Assembly (NCBI GenBank): GCA_023091665.1
Contig: JALJCQ010000029.1
Location: 558,001 to 622,000 of the forward strand
Reading direction: 5' to 3'
DNA from: Pythium myriotylum
Taxonomy: Eukaryota > Oomycota > Peronosporomycetes > Pythiales > Pythiaceae
DNA length: 64,000 nucleotides
The notes below the pieces were generated by a model, which ran no database searches, was not told where the DNA came from, and was given only the letters and a program-made list of their open reading frames with translations. The translations under genes were made by a program, and so were the position numbers. This document shows, in pieces, positions 21,936 through 32,276 of this stretch. The first letter of the stretch is position 1, and each line of letters opens with the position of its first letter.

Positions 21936-22819
21936 CAAAGGCATATTGATTCAATCTGACAAATCTGATAATTCATTATTTTATGCGTCCCAAATCTATG
22001 AAAGATACTGATCGGAATTCTCCTATCAGACACGACTTTCACACCTTTATTGCTTTTATAAGGTTTATGAATTAATGTTTTGAGGGGTTAAAATCCGATT
22101 ATACAGGATTTTTCGGATGTACGGTACTTTCTTCAACTGTCAGGGTCGTTTTGTATTGATTTTTGGCGACTAAATGTGATGCGTTAGAGGGGTATGTAGT
22201 TTCACTCTCGATTGAGTGTAGGGTATGCGAACATAAAGGAAATTGAGCCCCCTGGGTACCCTAGCAAGAGGGGGTCCTATTGTGACGGAAATGGCCTTAT
22301 GCGAGAAATCGTTGGATTTGATGTGTGTGACGAGTACTTTTATGCGAGAAAAAGTAGGATTTACTATTCGTGCGAGTGGGTTCAACACAACGTATTGTTG
22401 GCAGTGGTTGCGATGAGAATGAGACGTCATGAAATTGCGTGATATTTGGCATTCCGCTGCTCCTCTATCTAATAGTTCGTCAAGATAATGCAACCAAAGT
22501 ACCACAGTCTCTTTGCATCATCTTTTACTAATAGCTACGCCACTAGAGATGACTAAAATCGCTAGCTGCGTTCACCATGGTGGTCGAGCAGAAGGTTCGC
22601 TCAATCGGCCTTAACGCGCTCGAGTCGAACTGGGAGACTGAGCCCCTGACGCGCACAAGTCGAATCGAGAGACCGAGCGGTTGCCTTAAATCTGACACAG
22701 CGGCTCTGCGTGCACCTCATCCGTGCTGGCGGAGCTGCTCACATTTGAGTCCTTCGTATCACTAATGTTGGAAAAGTGTGTAGAGCCGCATGCCATCTTA
22801 CCATTGTCTCGCTCGGACT
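21936..22819. other. AT-rich region without supported genes
   Basis: Base composition drops sharply at 21936. Open frames up to 111 codons on the minus strand (22170-22505) and 62 on the plus strand (22577-22765) resemble no family I know. Likely degenerate repeat DNA. Confidence 0.5.
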
Positions 22820-22827
22820 CTCCGAAA

Positions 22828-23913
22828 CAAGGCCTGGAAAAATACAATATTATATTTATTGGTCAGCCAGATCCACACAAATAAATTATTTGTGTATTTC
22901 TGAATTTATCAGCAAATACACTCCACCCGTTGCCTCTTACTTGCCTTGATTCGATTCATAGCGGTAGCCACGACGTGAACATCCCACAGAGGGCGATTGT
23001 ACTCGAGGAAGAGTAAGGTCTCAAGCGTTGTCGGATGCATTCCTTGACGGTAATCGGTCAGTACGTGACCAGCAGTCGAGAACAGACGTTCCACTTCGTT
23101 CGAGGTCGGCGAAATCCAGCGCAGATCAATGTACTTCGAAGGTTCTTTCGGTGCTTCTTGGAGGGACTCGTCAGCAAACGACACTTGTTTCTGTTCCGAC
23201 GTGGAGGTGCTACCACCACGCAGAAACTTGCTGATCGCGTCGCTTTCAGGCCTGCTAAGCTTCTTTTCTTTGCCTGAGATGACCTTCACCACGGCATTGT
23301 CGAAATCGGGCGAGTGAACGATGTCGGCACGTGGTGAGAGATACTTGGCCGTGGCAGGGTGGTGCTTAACGGCACCATCGAAGAGCTTTCGCACACCCGT
23401 GAGCGACACAGCCTTGTTGTCTTGCTTCAACTCTGGATTGCAGTCGTCCACCTGTAGACGCAGACTCACCGAGTTCAAATGCTCCAGCTCTGTCAAAAGC
23501 TTCTCGAGCTCGAGCACTTCCGGTGGCGTTGGGATGCACTCAACAAGCTTGGGGTCCAACGCGTTGATTTTCCCCCTGATCTCCATGAAGCGCTTACGGC
23601 CATTGTTCGTCTAGATGGAGAATCGAATTGTGAGAGCCTACCTCGGAGGCGCGCTTCAGCCGGAGTCTGGCCCAAGTGCTCGAGTTCGGTCACGTTCACA
23701 TGGGCCACGACTTCGTTAGAAGCTTCTCAAAGACGCCTCGCAGCCATTCAGTCCTGACGAGCGCATCGTATCTTCGTTTACACTCGCGGGCCACGTACTT
23801 CCCGCCATTCCAAAGTGGGCGATTATTGACGGGTATTTGATCCCTCACAAATAAATAATTTCTGAGGATTTATTTCTGAGGATTTTTATTTGATTTATTT
23901 CTTCCAGGCCCTG
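22828..23913 (-). mobile_element. hAT-type DNA transposon remnant (1086 bp)
   Basis: The ends are imperfect inverted repeats: caaggcctggaaaaata on the left and, reversed, cagggcctggaagaaata on the right, with the CAGGG-like start typical of hAT. It is flanked by an 8-bp target duplication, ctccgaaa at 22820-22827 and ctccgaac at 23914-23921 (7 of 8 match). It contains only the C-terminal part of a transposase, so it is non-autonomous. Confidence 0.8.
22909..23586 (-). pseudogene. hAT transposase C-terminal part with dimerisation domain
   Basis: 225-codon open frame. The last ~65 residues have the hAT dimerisation signature (SNEVERLFSTAGHVLTDYR, then LLFLEYNRPLWD). The preceding residues LFDGAVKHHP..ADIVHSPDFDNAVVK are usual in oomycete hAT proteins. 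Homologous sequence continues upstream to about 23740 but is broken by stops and frame changes. The DDE core and BED finger are missing. Confidence 0.8.
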
Positions 23914-23921
23914 CTCCGAAC

Positions 23922-26540
23922 CAATCAATGAGCAAAGATTCCTCCCTGGGGGTGTAAGGAGTCATTGGCCGATTTGGAGAGCTCGAGCACGAGAGTCGGT
24001 CATCAGGAAGCGTGAAGTCGACCCAGAGCTCGGTTGTGGTGCTGGCATGAAAATGGAGAATAATGTGGGGGTAATCTACGGCGGGTAATGGGACACGACA
24101 GAGAACAGATAATGCTGAAATTGATCTTGTCGAGGCAAAATCGTGGAAAGTATCTGATTGATTGAGTGGACCAAGAAGATGGTGTGTGCTGTCGCAAAAT
24201 AAGATTACATTTCAACATGGTTGGCACTACTTGGTTTTGCTCCTCCTACAGGGTCTCAAATGTGTACTCTACCGCCACCTACACGCCTTCAGCGTGCACT
24301 CCCAGCCTACCCAATCTCGTTGGACCTCAAATTTGGCCGTCTGAAACGACAAACAGGGTTTTGGACCCGCTCCGTGACTCAAACAGAAGGGCATGAGCCA
24401 GCTGGCGATGTCGACGACGTCGAGCGCGAGACCGACACGTCCGGCAACGAGCACGAAGATAGCGAGAGCATCACGGGCGCTCACTCCGCTGGCATCATGC
24501 GCAGTCGCGCTGTGACATGGTGTGGGGTGAGAGTTCCATGAGGCCACCAAATGACGACCACATGATGGGAGCCATCGTTGAACGTCATGGAGGGCTCGCT
24601 TCGCTGCCGTCCAAAGAGCTTCACCAGGTCTCCGAGGGGTGGTCTTTTGAATGATGGATCCATTGGGGAGACGCAGTCATTCACCCAACGGAATACAAGT
24701 GGCAATAGTTGCGATCTCCTCTTTCGTAAAACAAAAAAGGAAACGCAATCGACGTCTTCCACGAACGCCAGCTCAAAGTAGGCTCCCAAACTCGGAGCCG
24801 TTGGCTTCCCGCTAATGAGCAAGGGAAGGTTGTCTTCTTCAACCACCCCCATGCTACAAGAGCCAGGAGGTGGCGACGCTGTATGCTTGGTGATGGCTTG
24901 GGGGAGAGAGAGTACCGAAAGTGGCTCTCTGAGCATGATGGCCAACACTGCACAAGTTGGACTTGCCACCAGTTCTATTATTGTGGTCATTAGTCATGAT
25001 ACAACTTTTTGAACGGTATCAACTCTTGAACCATGGTTAAAACCCATGGCGATAGTTAGACATAGGATCGATTGGCGGGGTCAGAATCAGCGAATTTGCT
25101 GCCGTTTTCGAGATATCGGGTCGTCAAGCTCGGCGTTTCGACTCGTCCGTTCACGAGGAAAAGGATTGCTTTTTCTATGGGATTGGTGCTATCCGTGATT
25201 ACCTGTTTGGTCAAAACAGGTGGTGGGACATCTCCCTCGACATGGTTGACCTATTTGGACCATGAATGATTGTAACATCTTCAGAGTGACAAACACCAGA
25301 TATATTGGATTAGACAGGTTGCTAGCTCAGTACACCTCGTCGAGGTCTTCATCATCTTCCTCGTCGCTTCATCGTCTGCGGCACCCGAGGACCGTTCTTC
25401 TTAGTCTTCGCCGTCCAGCGTTGCCTCGTCCTCCTCTCCGATTTCTGGGGCCTCAATCCCCATGTCACGATACTTGTCATCGAAGCCCTGGGCGTGCCGG
25501 AAAACCCGATACCAGTCTCGAGCCTGATGGCGGCGAACCCGTTCTTGAGCTGTGGTAGAGTGGGTCCACAAAATCACTGCACAGCGACTGCTTGTGACAT
25601 CGGACCACTCGCCAACAGACCTTAGATTCTTAGTGCTATTGAGTTACCAACAGATGTTGCACCCCACGAAAGTCGCTGTGGGGGTGAACGGTAGGCGCTC
25701 TGACACCGAAGTCGGGGAAGGGGAAGAACCAGAGGGTCGTTAAGCCTCTGGGGTCGGCCAACTGAGCTCCGCGAGGAGACCGTCTCACAGAGTTGGGCTG
25801 AGAGTCGTACCGGGCCGAGGAACACACCTGCTCAACACGAGGGGCTCAGAGTACTTGTGCGCAGCCGATAAGACGGCTGCAGCTTCCTTGGGGCGTGAGA
25901 TCTGCTAGTACTCGGCACTAGAGACCGTAACCTTGCCTTGTCGTGGCGGGGTGGCAATCCCACCGGCGCACAGGAGCGTCCTTATTGGGGCAGCCGACGC
26001 CGCTGGCATTTTTGCTCTAGCGCTTCAAGTCGGCCGCTTGAGAGTTGTCGGCTCCCCTTGCCAGCAATAGCCAGGTTCAGCCGGAGTCTTCTTTAACGCC
26101 ACCTCCTGTTGGTGACGGCGAGCCTTGATGCGACTTTCCTTGCAAAGACGACGCGGCTTGCTTGCGGGCTTGGCGGTGAAAGTGGAAGTGGAAGTCTATT
26201 ACCTTGGTCTCATCAGCTGATCTAAGTACCCCTACGCTAAGTTCGGCTGCCCTAAGTTCGCTACCGGTTCTTCACTCATTACTATTGCTGAATTCATGCC
26301 CCTTTTCTGCCGATTCAGCCAGTATCCTGCCGATCATCCCCCTTGTTTTCAGGTGATGACTGCGGCTTTCGGCTACGCAATCGGCTCCCATTTTAGCCAA
26401 TCGGCTATGCGATGGCACACAATCGTCTCAGTATCGGTTCCGCCGGTAATACCGGCGGCTGATACCGAGTATAGTAATAGTATAGGTTAGTCTGGAGCCT
26501 CCTGCGGCACTATCCAGAGTCTCTGCCTATCACCTCGGAC
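23922..26540. other. Region of unrecognised, probably degenerate repeats
   Basis: No gene could be supported. The longest frame is minus 24481-24990 (169 codons), with no motif or homologue known to me. 25540-26150 is GC-richer, with purine-rich blocks and several short self-complementary stretches; it may be untranslated sequence of an old retroelement, but no LTR or tRNA-like box is visible. Confidence 0.4.
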
Positions 26541-26548
26541 TAGTGCCA

Positions 26549-26923
26549 TCAATTCTTGGCCGCTTTACCACAGACCTTTTCCAGCAAATCGCTCGTAACT
26601 TTGGCTGGATCCATCGCGATCCGATTCTTGATCATCGTCCAGATCAGCTCTATGGGCTTGAGCTCCGGATGATACGGAGGTGTGTACAGAAATGCGGTGC
26701 CCGCAGCGCGACGCGATCTTGTAAGCAGGGTAGTCCGGCCCTGGCTTGTAAAGCCGAGCAAGCGCCAGCAGCTTTGGCTTCTTGTCTTTGGCTGGATGCG
26801 GGATCCCTGTGCGCAAATGCCACGGTGAATGTGCTGTGGTGAGATAGAATAGGTTAGGGTCTTACCGTTATCGTCGAATCATTTCTTTATCTCTGCCACT
26901 TTCCATTTACTTGTGGGCGGATT
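26549..26923 (-). pseudogene. DDE transposase, C-terminal third
   Basis: Reads PPTSKWKVAEIKK, then an in-frame TGA where family members usually keep a coding Trp or Tyr, a possible short intron (near 26835-26868), a helical KKPKLLALARLYKPGPDY segment, and FLYTPPYHPELKPIELIW with the third catalytic acid (Glu, near 26650). It ends at TAA/TAG near 26549. It continues the gene fragment at 44515-45486. Confidence 0.75.
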
Positions 26924-28086
26924 CTACTGGACGACGGTCCAGAATACACTGGACGATAATGTTTGACAGCAATTATAGTTTTTTAAAGGTTTGTGTATTA
27001 AATCATGCTCACCTCGAATAGTGGTGCTTTGCTGGGGCTGTTGAACTCTGGTGGCCTTGCGAATCTCAGTCGCTACCGTTAGCCACACAAGTTGAACGCG
27101 ACGGCGTTTTCGACCACGATCTGTACTCGCAGAAATGCTGACGACGTCCTTGCATCGCTCGTAGACAATTGCGGCATCAGTCATTGAGATTTGATCAATT
27201 TGGAGCCCGAGAGATCTCGCTCGCTCATCGATTCGCTTCGTCAAGTAGCGATAGTCGCTGAGCCGCTTCCGATCGTTCTTCGTCTGTAGGTCGGACGGTA
27301 TTAGGTGACGGAAGGGTGGAAGCCGCTGCAACTGATCCCCGCAGCACCAGTACACCCATCCTTGCTCCACAGTCCCTGTTGGCAAAGACACACCAGGAGG
27401 AAACGTATGTAATTGTCCACCCCAACATTGAACTGTAGGCTCGCTCGCGATCGTTTGATCGGCTTCCTGTTGAAGGGTTTCATCTTGCCGGCGGGTGTAT
27501 CCTTGTCGATGTAGCTCTTTAATCACCCTCTCAGCAAGACGATCGCACGTTGGGACTCCACACTCGGCTGCCCTTTCCTCTAGAACTTTAGTGACTCCTA
27601 CGATGACTTTGTTGGCGAGCCCGTCTTGGTTTTGTTCAATGTGACGAATCTGTCCTAGTACCTTCACGTGAGGGGGAATGTCAGTAGCTGTAATATCCGC
27701 GTTATCATCGGATGGGCTCACAAGCACTTGTCGGACTTGGTTAATCAGGATTTCATTTGAAAAAAGAGGGCACTCAAATAGTGGATGCGTCGGAGGTAGC
27801 TCATGTCGGAGGAATGGTAGGTGATATAGAAGAGATGCGAGAGCATACTCGCCGACTCCATTCAGACTTGTGGGTAAACCAGGGAAACACAGACGTTTCG
27901 CAAAAAGAACAGTATCCGACTGAGAATGGAACCTGGGCGGAAGCATCGCGAAGGCCGCGTCATCGGATGGTAGACCACAGACAGTCCGCCCAACGTGCAT
28001 GTCTCCTGCGCCATCACGACGCAAGTATCGATCTTGGACTCCACTCATGGCCCACCCAGCACGCAGATGAACAGCAATAGCGGATG
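26924..28086 (-). pseudogene. Crypton tyrosine recombinase, C-terminal half
   Basis: The open frame reads from the gypsy junction to a TAG at 26924-26926, exactly at the element edge. It starts with the end of the catalytic core (AIAVHLRAGW, then GVQDRYLRRDGAGD containing the nucleophile-type Tyr and VGRTV). A ~330-residue Crypton-type C-terminal domain follows. This half is uninterrupted. The rest of the protein lies at 43339-44376. Confidence 0.85.
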
Positions 28087-29217
28087 TGAGACGAAGTGCC
28101 CGCGTCTCTCGCTGCCTGGTCCCAGGTTGTGGGAGCTGGCACAGAGCTGGAATCGTAGCTAGGAAATTAAATGACAAGAGTTAGTAGGTGGCAGTAGCCT
28201 GGTACACTGTACCAGCTACTCACCCACCTTTCCAGTCTGGCACAGTGTGCCAAGAGCTGGGTTCATCCACTGGACCTTCCCAGTGGGTGATTTTCTGTCT
28301 GGTTTGAGCTGGCTTTCTCCGGATGTTGACCAGATTCATCCATTCCGGAAACTGGTTTTTACCGGTTTTCCCAGTTCGGATTGTGCCATTTCCAGTTAGA
28401 CCACACAGAGTAGGGTTATTATCAGATCTGGTAGTTAAGTAGGTAGGGTTCAGGGAGCCAGTTCCTGGCTCCCCTTAGGGTTTTACCCTGTATTCAAAAG
28501 ACTTCGCTTTTTGCTCTCGACTCCCCAAGTCTCCTCCGTCGAACCGCGGGAGGACCCAGCGTCTACACCACAAGGTAAGCCTGCGTGTGTTGGATTTGCC
28601 CTAGTGGACTGTGTGCGCGTGTGTCTGGCTGCTGGTGCGTGGGTATTGGTGTGTTTGCGAGTGAGGAGAGGAGCCAACCCCCTTTCCAGCCCTTGAGGCA
28701 CCTGCAAAGGGTACTAGTTTGTACTAGAGACCTGGAGCACTCCATATTCTTGCGTATTCTTGTGTTGCGATAGCTGGGAACTGGTCGTAGTTCCCCAGTT
28801 AAAGTAATACACTTCATTTGGTTGAGAGAGAGTTTCCCAGATCCCAGAGGGGATTTCCAGTGTCCTGGCGGATCGAGGTTGTCCTCCGTCCCAGGCGAGA
28901 CCCAGCGGATCGAAGTTAGTCTTCCGTCCTGGGTCTAAGTGTGTCGTTTGTATTTGTGTATTAAAAGACTGGTCCTGATCGTTACCTAGAGCTGGTTGAG
29001 CCATCTTGGGTTGGTGGAATACTCCAAGTGGACGTATTTCCCCATACTTCAAAGCTCAAAAGAACCGGTCAAGGGATACATAACGTGAGGTACGAAGCCA
29101 GAACTTGGGTTTTCACAACGGGCCCAAGTTCGCCTGCGTGTATTCACCATATGCACGCTAGGTCTATACCCTTTCCCAGCTCCAGGAGCTAGCGAAAAGG
29201 CAGCGCACTTCATCACA
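28087..29217 (+). repeat. 5' LTR of the gypsy element
   Basis: 1131 bp, TG..CA. Offset to the 3' LTR is 14,121 bp at both ends. Differences seen: 28173 G versus T at 42294; near 29154 G versus A; and one in ctccaggagc versus ctccaagagc near 29184. Open frames inside it are small and identical in both LTRs, and are not supported as genes. Confidence 0.95.
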
Positions 29218-29219
29218 AC

Positions 29220-29237
29220 TGGTGCGTATGCCAGGAG
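29220..29237 (+). other. Putative tRNA primer-binding site
   Basis: TGGTGCGTATGCCAGGAG starts 2 nt after the LTR. It begins TGG, so its complement ends in CCA like a tRNA 3' end. I could not assign the tRNA. The first gag ATG (29228) lies inside it. Confidence 0.5.
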
Positions 29238-32233
29238 CTAGTACTGGTCGTGCGAGTATGTCCGCTATTGGTGAGTCTGACACTAACCAGGCCGAGATGG
29301 TCAAACCATTCTCGTTTGTGGTAGATGAAGACCAGTCGACCGGTGTCCAGGAAGCTAGTCAGCGTTCCGGCACCACTAGCCAGCCTACGACCCGCTCTGG
29401 CGGTCGTGGAGCTGGTTCACGCCAGCAAGTCGTTGGCAAGATGGGGCAGTCCTCCGCTGCCCGTCGTCGTGTGCTTATGCCTGACGACGACGAAGAAAAG
29501 GAGCCTTCTGGCTCGGCAATCCCACGCCGAGCTAGCCCGCGCAAAGGAAGCACTGAGTATGGCTCACCTCGTGCTAGTATCAGCAGTCTCGATCTGGGTG
29601 ACGTCGCTTTGCGAGCTGGTAAGACCAAGTCCAGCCTCCAAGACCAAGCCGAAGCAGCTTCGAGCCAGTCGAAGGCTAGGAAGAAGGCTGGGAAGCCAGG
29701 AAAAGGTCGTGGTGGCAAGCCAGTAGCTGGGAAGTCGCCAAGTACCAGTTCGACCGACGAAGTCGTGAAGTCGCGACCTGGAACCGAGATGACGGCTCGA
29801 GACAACCGTGCGAGGGACCTAGTTCATCCAGGCGGTGAGCTGGGAGACGTTTCAGCCGCTAGAAGTGGTCGCTCCAAGATTCACGACGCTTTCGTGATCC
29901 AGGAGTGCGTTGACATCTGGAGTCACGCACCGGAAGACCGTATCCTGCCTCGAGAAGCTGGATCGCCCAACCTCGGGCCCAGACAAGTCATCGAGCGAAG
30001 CTCAGATGTGCTGGACAAGTTTCACGAGCCAGGCTCGTGGTTGAAGCTTTTCGACATTATCAGCACGACGAATCCGCTGTCGCCACGAAACGTCCTGCAC
30101 GTTGTCCGGCTAGAAGGTCTATCTGGCATCGAAATGTTGGCACTGATCCAGTCTGCTCTGTTCGAAGCTGGGTATTCGTTCATGAACCTGGTCCCAGCTG
30201 CACTTCGTCATGCTCTAGAGTTAGCAGGCCTCCATCTGCACGAAGTCGAGGTGAAGGTTCGGTCAGCTAGATATCTACTCTCGCTGCAAGTCCAGGAGTG
30301 GATCAGGTTTCGAAGCATTCGACCCGAGCAACGGTCTCCAACGGTATCGTCCAGATCCCCAGTCGACGTCCACGCCATGCGCAAGCCAGAATCGATTCTG
30401 AGCTCGAGTGACGGTATTCCAGGCCGGCAATCCAGTCTTCGAACTAGTCAGTTCTCGTTCCTGGCACCGCAAGCTGGTACGCGCGCACCGACAGACCTGG
30501 TTCAGTCTTCATCGAGCCAGTCAGCCGGTCAGAGCCTTGCGTTTGGTCCAGCTCGACCAGAAGTCCAACCACAACGGTTTGTTGATCCTAACAACTACCG
30601 TTTCCAGCAACCTGCCGTCGCTCCAGTGGTTTCGGCGCCACTTGCGTTTGGTTCGCATCTGCAGCAGTCAGCTCATGCGCCTCCAGCACCAGCGCTCGTG
30701 AATACGCCTTACCCGGCTCCTGGTGTCACTTTCCATGCAGCTCCTGCTCTGACCCAGCCAGCGGATGCGTCGTTCTATCTGGGATCAGGAGTTGGCGATC
30801 GCGCTGGAGGTTTTGCTTCGGGTAGGCCAACACCACGTCGAGTGGATGCCCAGGCAGCCTCCGCGCCGTTGTCAGCTCCGGTTCCAGTCCACGCAGAAGC
30901 TTTTCCAGCTGGACGTTACACTAGTGATGGTGCTGGAGAGTCCAGAGCTCGTAGAGTGCCCGACTATGGCGCTAATGAGCTGGGAAGTGCCTTACCAGCC
31001 TCTGTGATGCCACCGAGCCAGCTAGGCCAGTCAGTGCCACGACCGTTTGTGCCAAATCGGTATCTAGACAAGTTCACCGGTCTAGAGTCACTAGCTGACC
31101 GCAAACTCTGGTATAAAGAGTATGTGTACCTAGCGGACAGTGGTTACTGGACTGACGCCGAGCGGTGCCGGAATATCGAGCTATACCTTCGTGGTCCAGC
31201 TGAGGCCTGGCTCCAGCAACTTGGTTCAGCTCGCCGGAGCTGGAACTCGCTGAGTTCAGCGTTCCAGAGCGAGTTCTGCGTCGCTAGAGGGTCCCCGTTC
31301 GAAAAGTACTTTGGGTTGACCCAGCGGAAGGACGAAACTCCGCTCCAGCATCTATGGCGCTTGAACGCAGCGGCAGTCAAGGCTCGCATCCCGCTGACCA
31401 GCTCGACTGACCTCAAGAACCATCTGGATCGCTTCATCAAGAGCCTGGCTAGCGAAAGCGCCAGGAATGCGTTCAGAGGGCGTTCTTATGAGTCGCTGGC
31501 CCAGCTCGAGGACGCAGCCAGAGATCTGGATCGAGAAGTGGACCGGGATGACTATCGTCGCTCCAGCCGGCACCAGGATCGCGATCGCGAACGTGAACGC
31601 TCGATTCCCAGGTCGGCGACCGTCTATTATGCTTATGACGGCGATGATGACGGTGAAGAAGCTGGGTGGGGACTGGGCGATGAGCGTCGATTGCATTTCG
31701 ACGACGATGAGCCAGGCGATTGCTACGCTGAGTCGGTTTACCAGTTGTCAGGCCGCGTTCATAACCAGCATCCAAGTCGCTGGAGGCCAGGTAGCCAGGA
31801 TCAGAGTCATTCTGGTCGATACGGTCCAAGCTCTAGCCAGTCAAGTCGTCACGCTATGGCTCAAAGTCCAGCCTCGCACCAGTCGGGTCAAGCTCCTTTC
31901 GCTCGCTCGGCCCAGCTTCCCAGCTCCGGCACAAGTGTTCCTGGCTCAGCCGGTCGCTCTCGACCTGGCTTAAGCGTTCAGAGTCCTCGCGGACCGAACT
32001 GCTTCAATTGCGACGAGCCAGGACACTGGGCGAGTGAGTGCCCGCAGAAAGGTTTCTGTTCTCTCTGCGAGGCACCAGGTCATCGTCCTGAGTCGTGCCC
32101 AAAGAAGTGCTCGTTCTGTGACGAGGTGCACTCTCCAGGCGACTGCGAGCTGAAGAAGGCTCTCAAGTCCTTGGTTAAGGGTGAGGCGAAAGCCAGTGCT
32201 GCTCCAGCCGGCCCAGCCCAGCCTTTAAACTAG
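29228..32233 (+). CDS. gypsy gag polyprotein
   Basis: 1001 residues, intact. The first ~600 residues are low-complexity Ser/Pro/Ala/Gln-rich with basic patches. A retrotransposon capsid domain follows at about 610-770 (LADRKLWYKEYVYLADSGYW, WLQQLG, WRLNAAAVKARI). The C-terminal nucleocapsid has three zinc knuckles: CFNCDEPGHWASEC, CSLCEAPGHRPESC and the variant CSFCDEVHSPGDC. Gag forms the particle that packages element RNA. At 1001 residues it is unusually long. The ATG at 29228 is the first in frame and overlaps the primer-binding site. Confidence 0.9.
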   Translation: MPGASTGRASMSAIGESDTNQAEMVKPFSFVVDEDQSTGVQEASQRSGTTSQPTTRSGGRGAGSRQQVVGKMGQSSAARRRVLMPDDDEEKEPSGSAIPRRASPRKGSTEYGSPRASISSLDLGDVALRAGKTKSSLQDQAEAASSQSKARKKAGKPGKGRGGKPVAGKSPSTSSTDEVVKSRPGTEMTARDNRARDLVHPGGELGDVSAARSGRSKIHDAFVIQECVDIWSHAPEDRILPREAGSPNLGPRQVIERSSDVLDKFHEPGSWLKLFDIISTTNPLSPRNVLHVVRLEGLSGIEMLALIQSALFEAGYSFMNLVPAALRHALELAGLHLHEVEVKVRSARYLLSLQVQEWIRFRSIRPEQRSPTVSSRSPVDVHAMRKPESILSSSDGIPGRQSSLRTSQFSFLAPQAGTRAPTDLVQSSSSQSAGQSLAFGPARPEVQPQRFVDPNNYRFQQPAVAPVVSAPLAFGSHLQQSAHAPPAPALVNTPYPAPGVTFHAAPALTQPADASFYLGSGVGDRAGGFASGRPTPRRVDAQAASAPLSAPVPVHAEAFPAGRYTSDGAGESRARRVPDYGANELGSALPASVMPPSQLGQSVPRPFVPNRYLDKFTGLESLADRKLWYKEYVYLADSGYWTDAERCRNIELYLRGPAEAWLQQLGSARRSWNSLSSAFQSEFCVARGSPFEKYFGLTQRKDETPLQHLWRLNAAAVKARIPLTSSTDLKNHLDRFIKSLASESARNAFRGRSYESLAQLEDAARDLDREVDRDDYRRSSRHQDRDRERERSIPRSATVYYAYDGDDDGEEAGWGLGDERRLHFDDDEPGDCYAESVYQLSGRVHNQHPSRWRPGSQDQSHSGRYGPSSSQSSRHAMAQSPASHQSGQAPFARSAQLPSSGTSVPGSAGRSRPGLSVQSPRGPNCFNCDEPGHWASECPQKGFCSLCEAPGHRPESCPKKCSFCDEVHSPGDCELKKALKSLVKGEAKASAAPAGPAQPLN

Positions 32234-32276
32234 GCAGCTCGCCGGGGACCCGAGGGGATCCGGTACGCGTCGAGCT
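32224..32276 (+). promoter_or_regulatory. Programmed -1 ribosomal frameshift signal between gag and pol
   Basis: In the gag frame the end reads (cc)T TTA AAC TAG: a canonical X XXY YYZ slippery heptamer TTTAAAC at 32224-32230 directly before the gag stop. Slipping -1 enters the pol frame, which is open from there. After a 5-nt spacer, AGCTCG (32236-32241) can pair with CGAGCT (32271-32276), with an inner CCGG/CCGG pair (32242-32245, 32260-32263). This is the layout of known -1 frameshift sites; activity is inferred. Confidence 0.75.

Noticed and set aside
24481..24990. 169-codon minus frame as a gene
   Set aside because: No recognisable domain, no promoter motif, and it lies in degenerate DNA; kept only as a note.
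28483..28817. Small frames within the LTRs as genes
   Set aside because: They are identical in both LTRs because the LTRs are, overlap one another on both strands and show no protein features.
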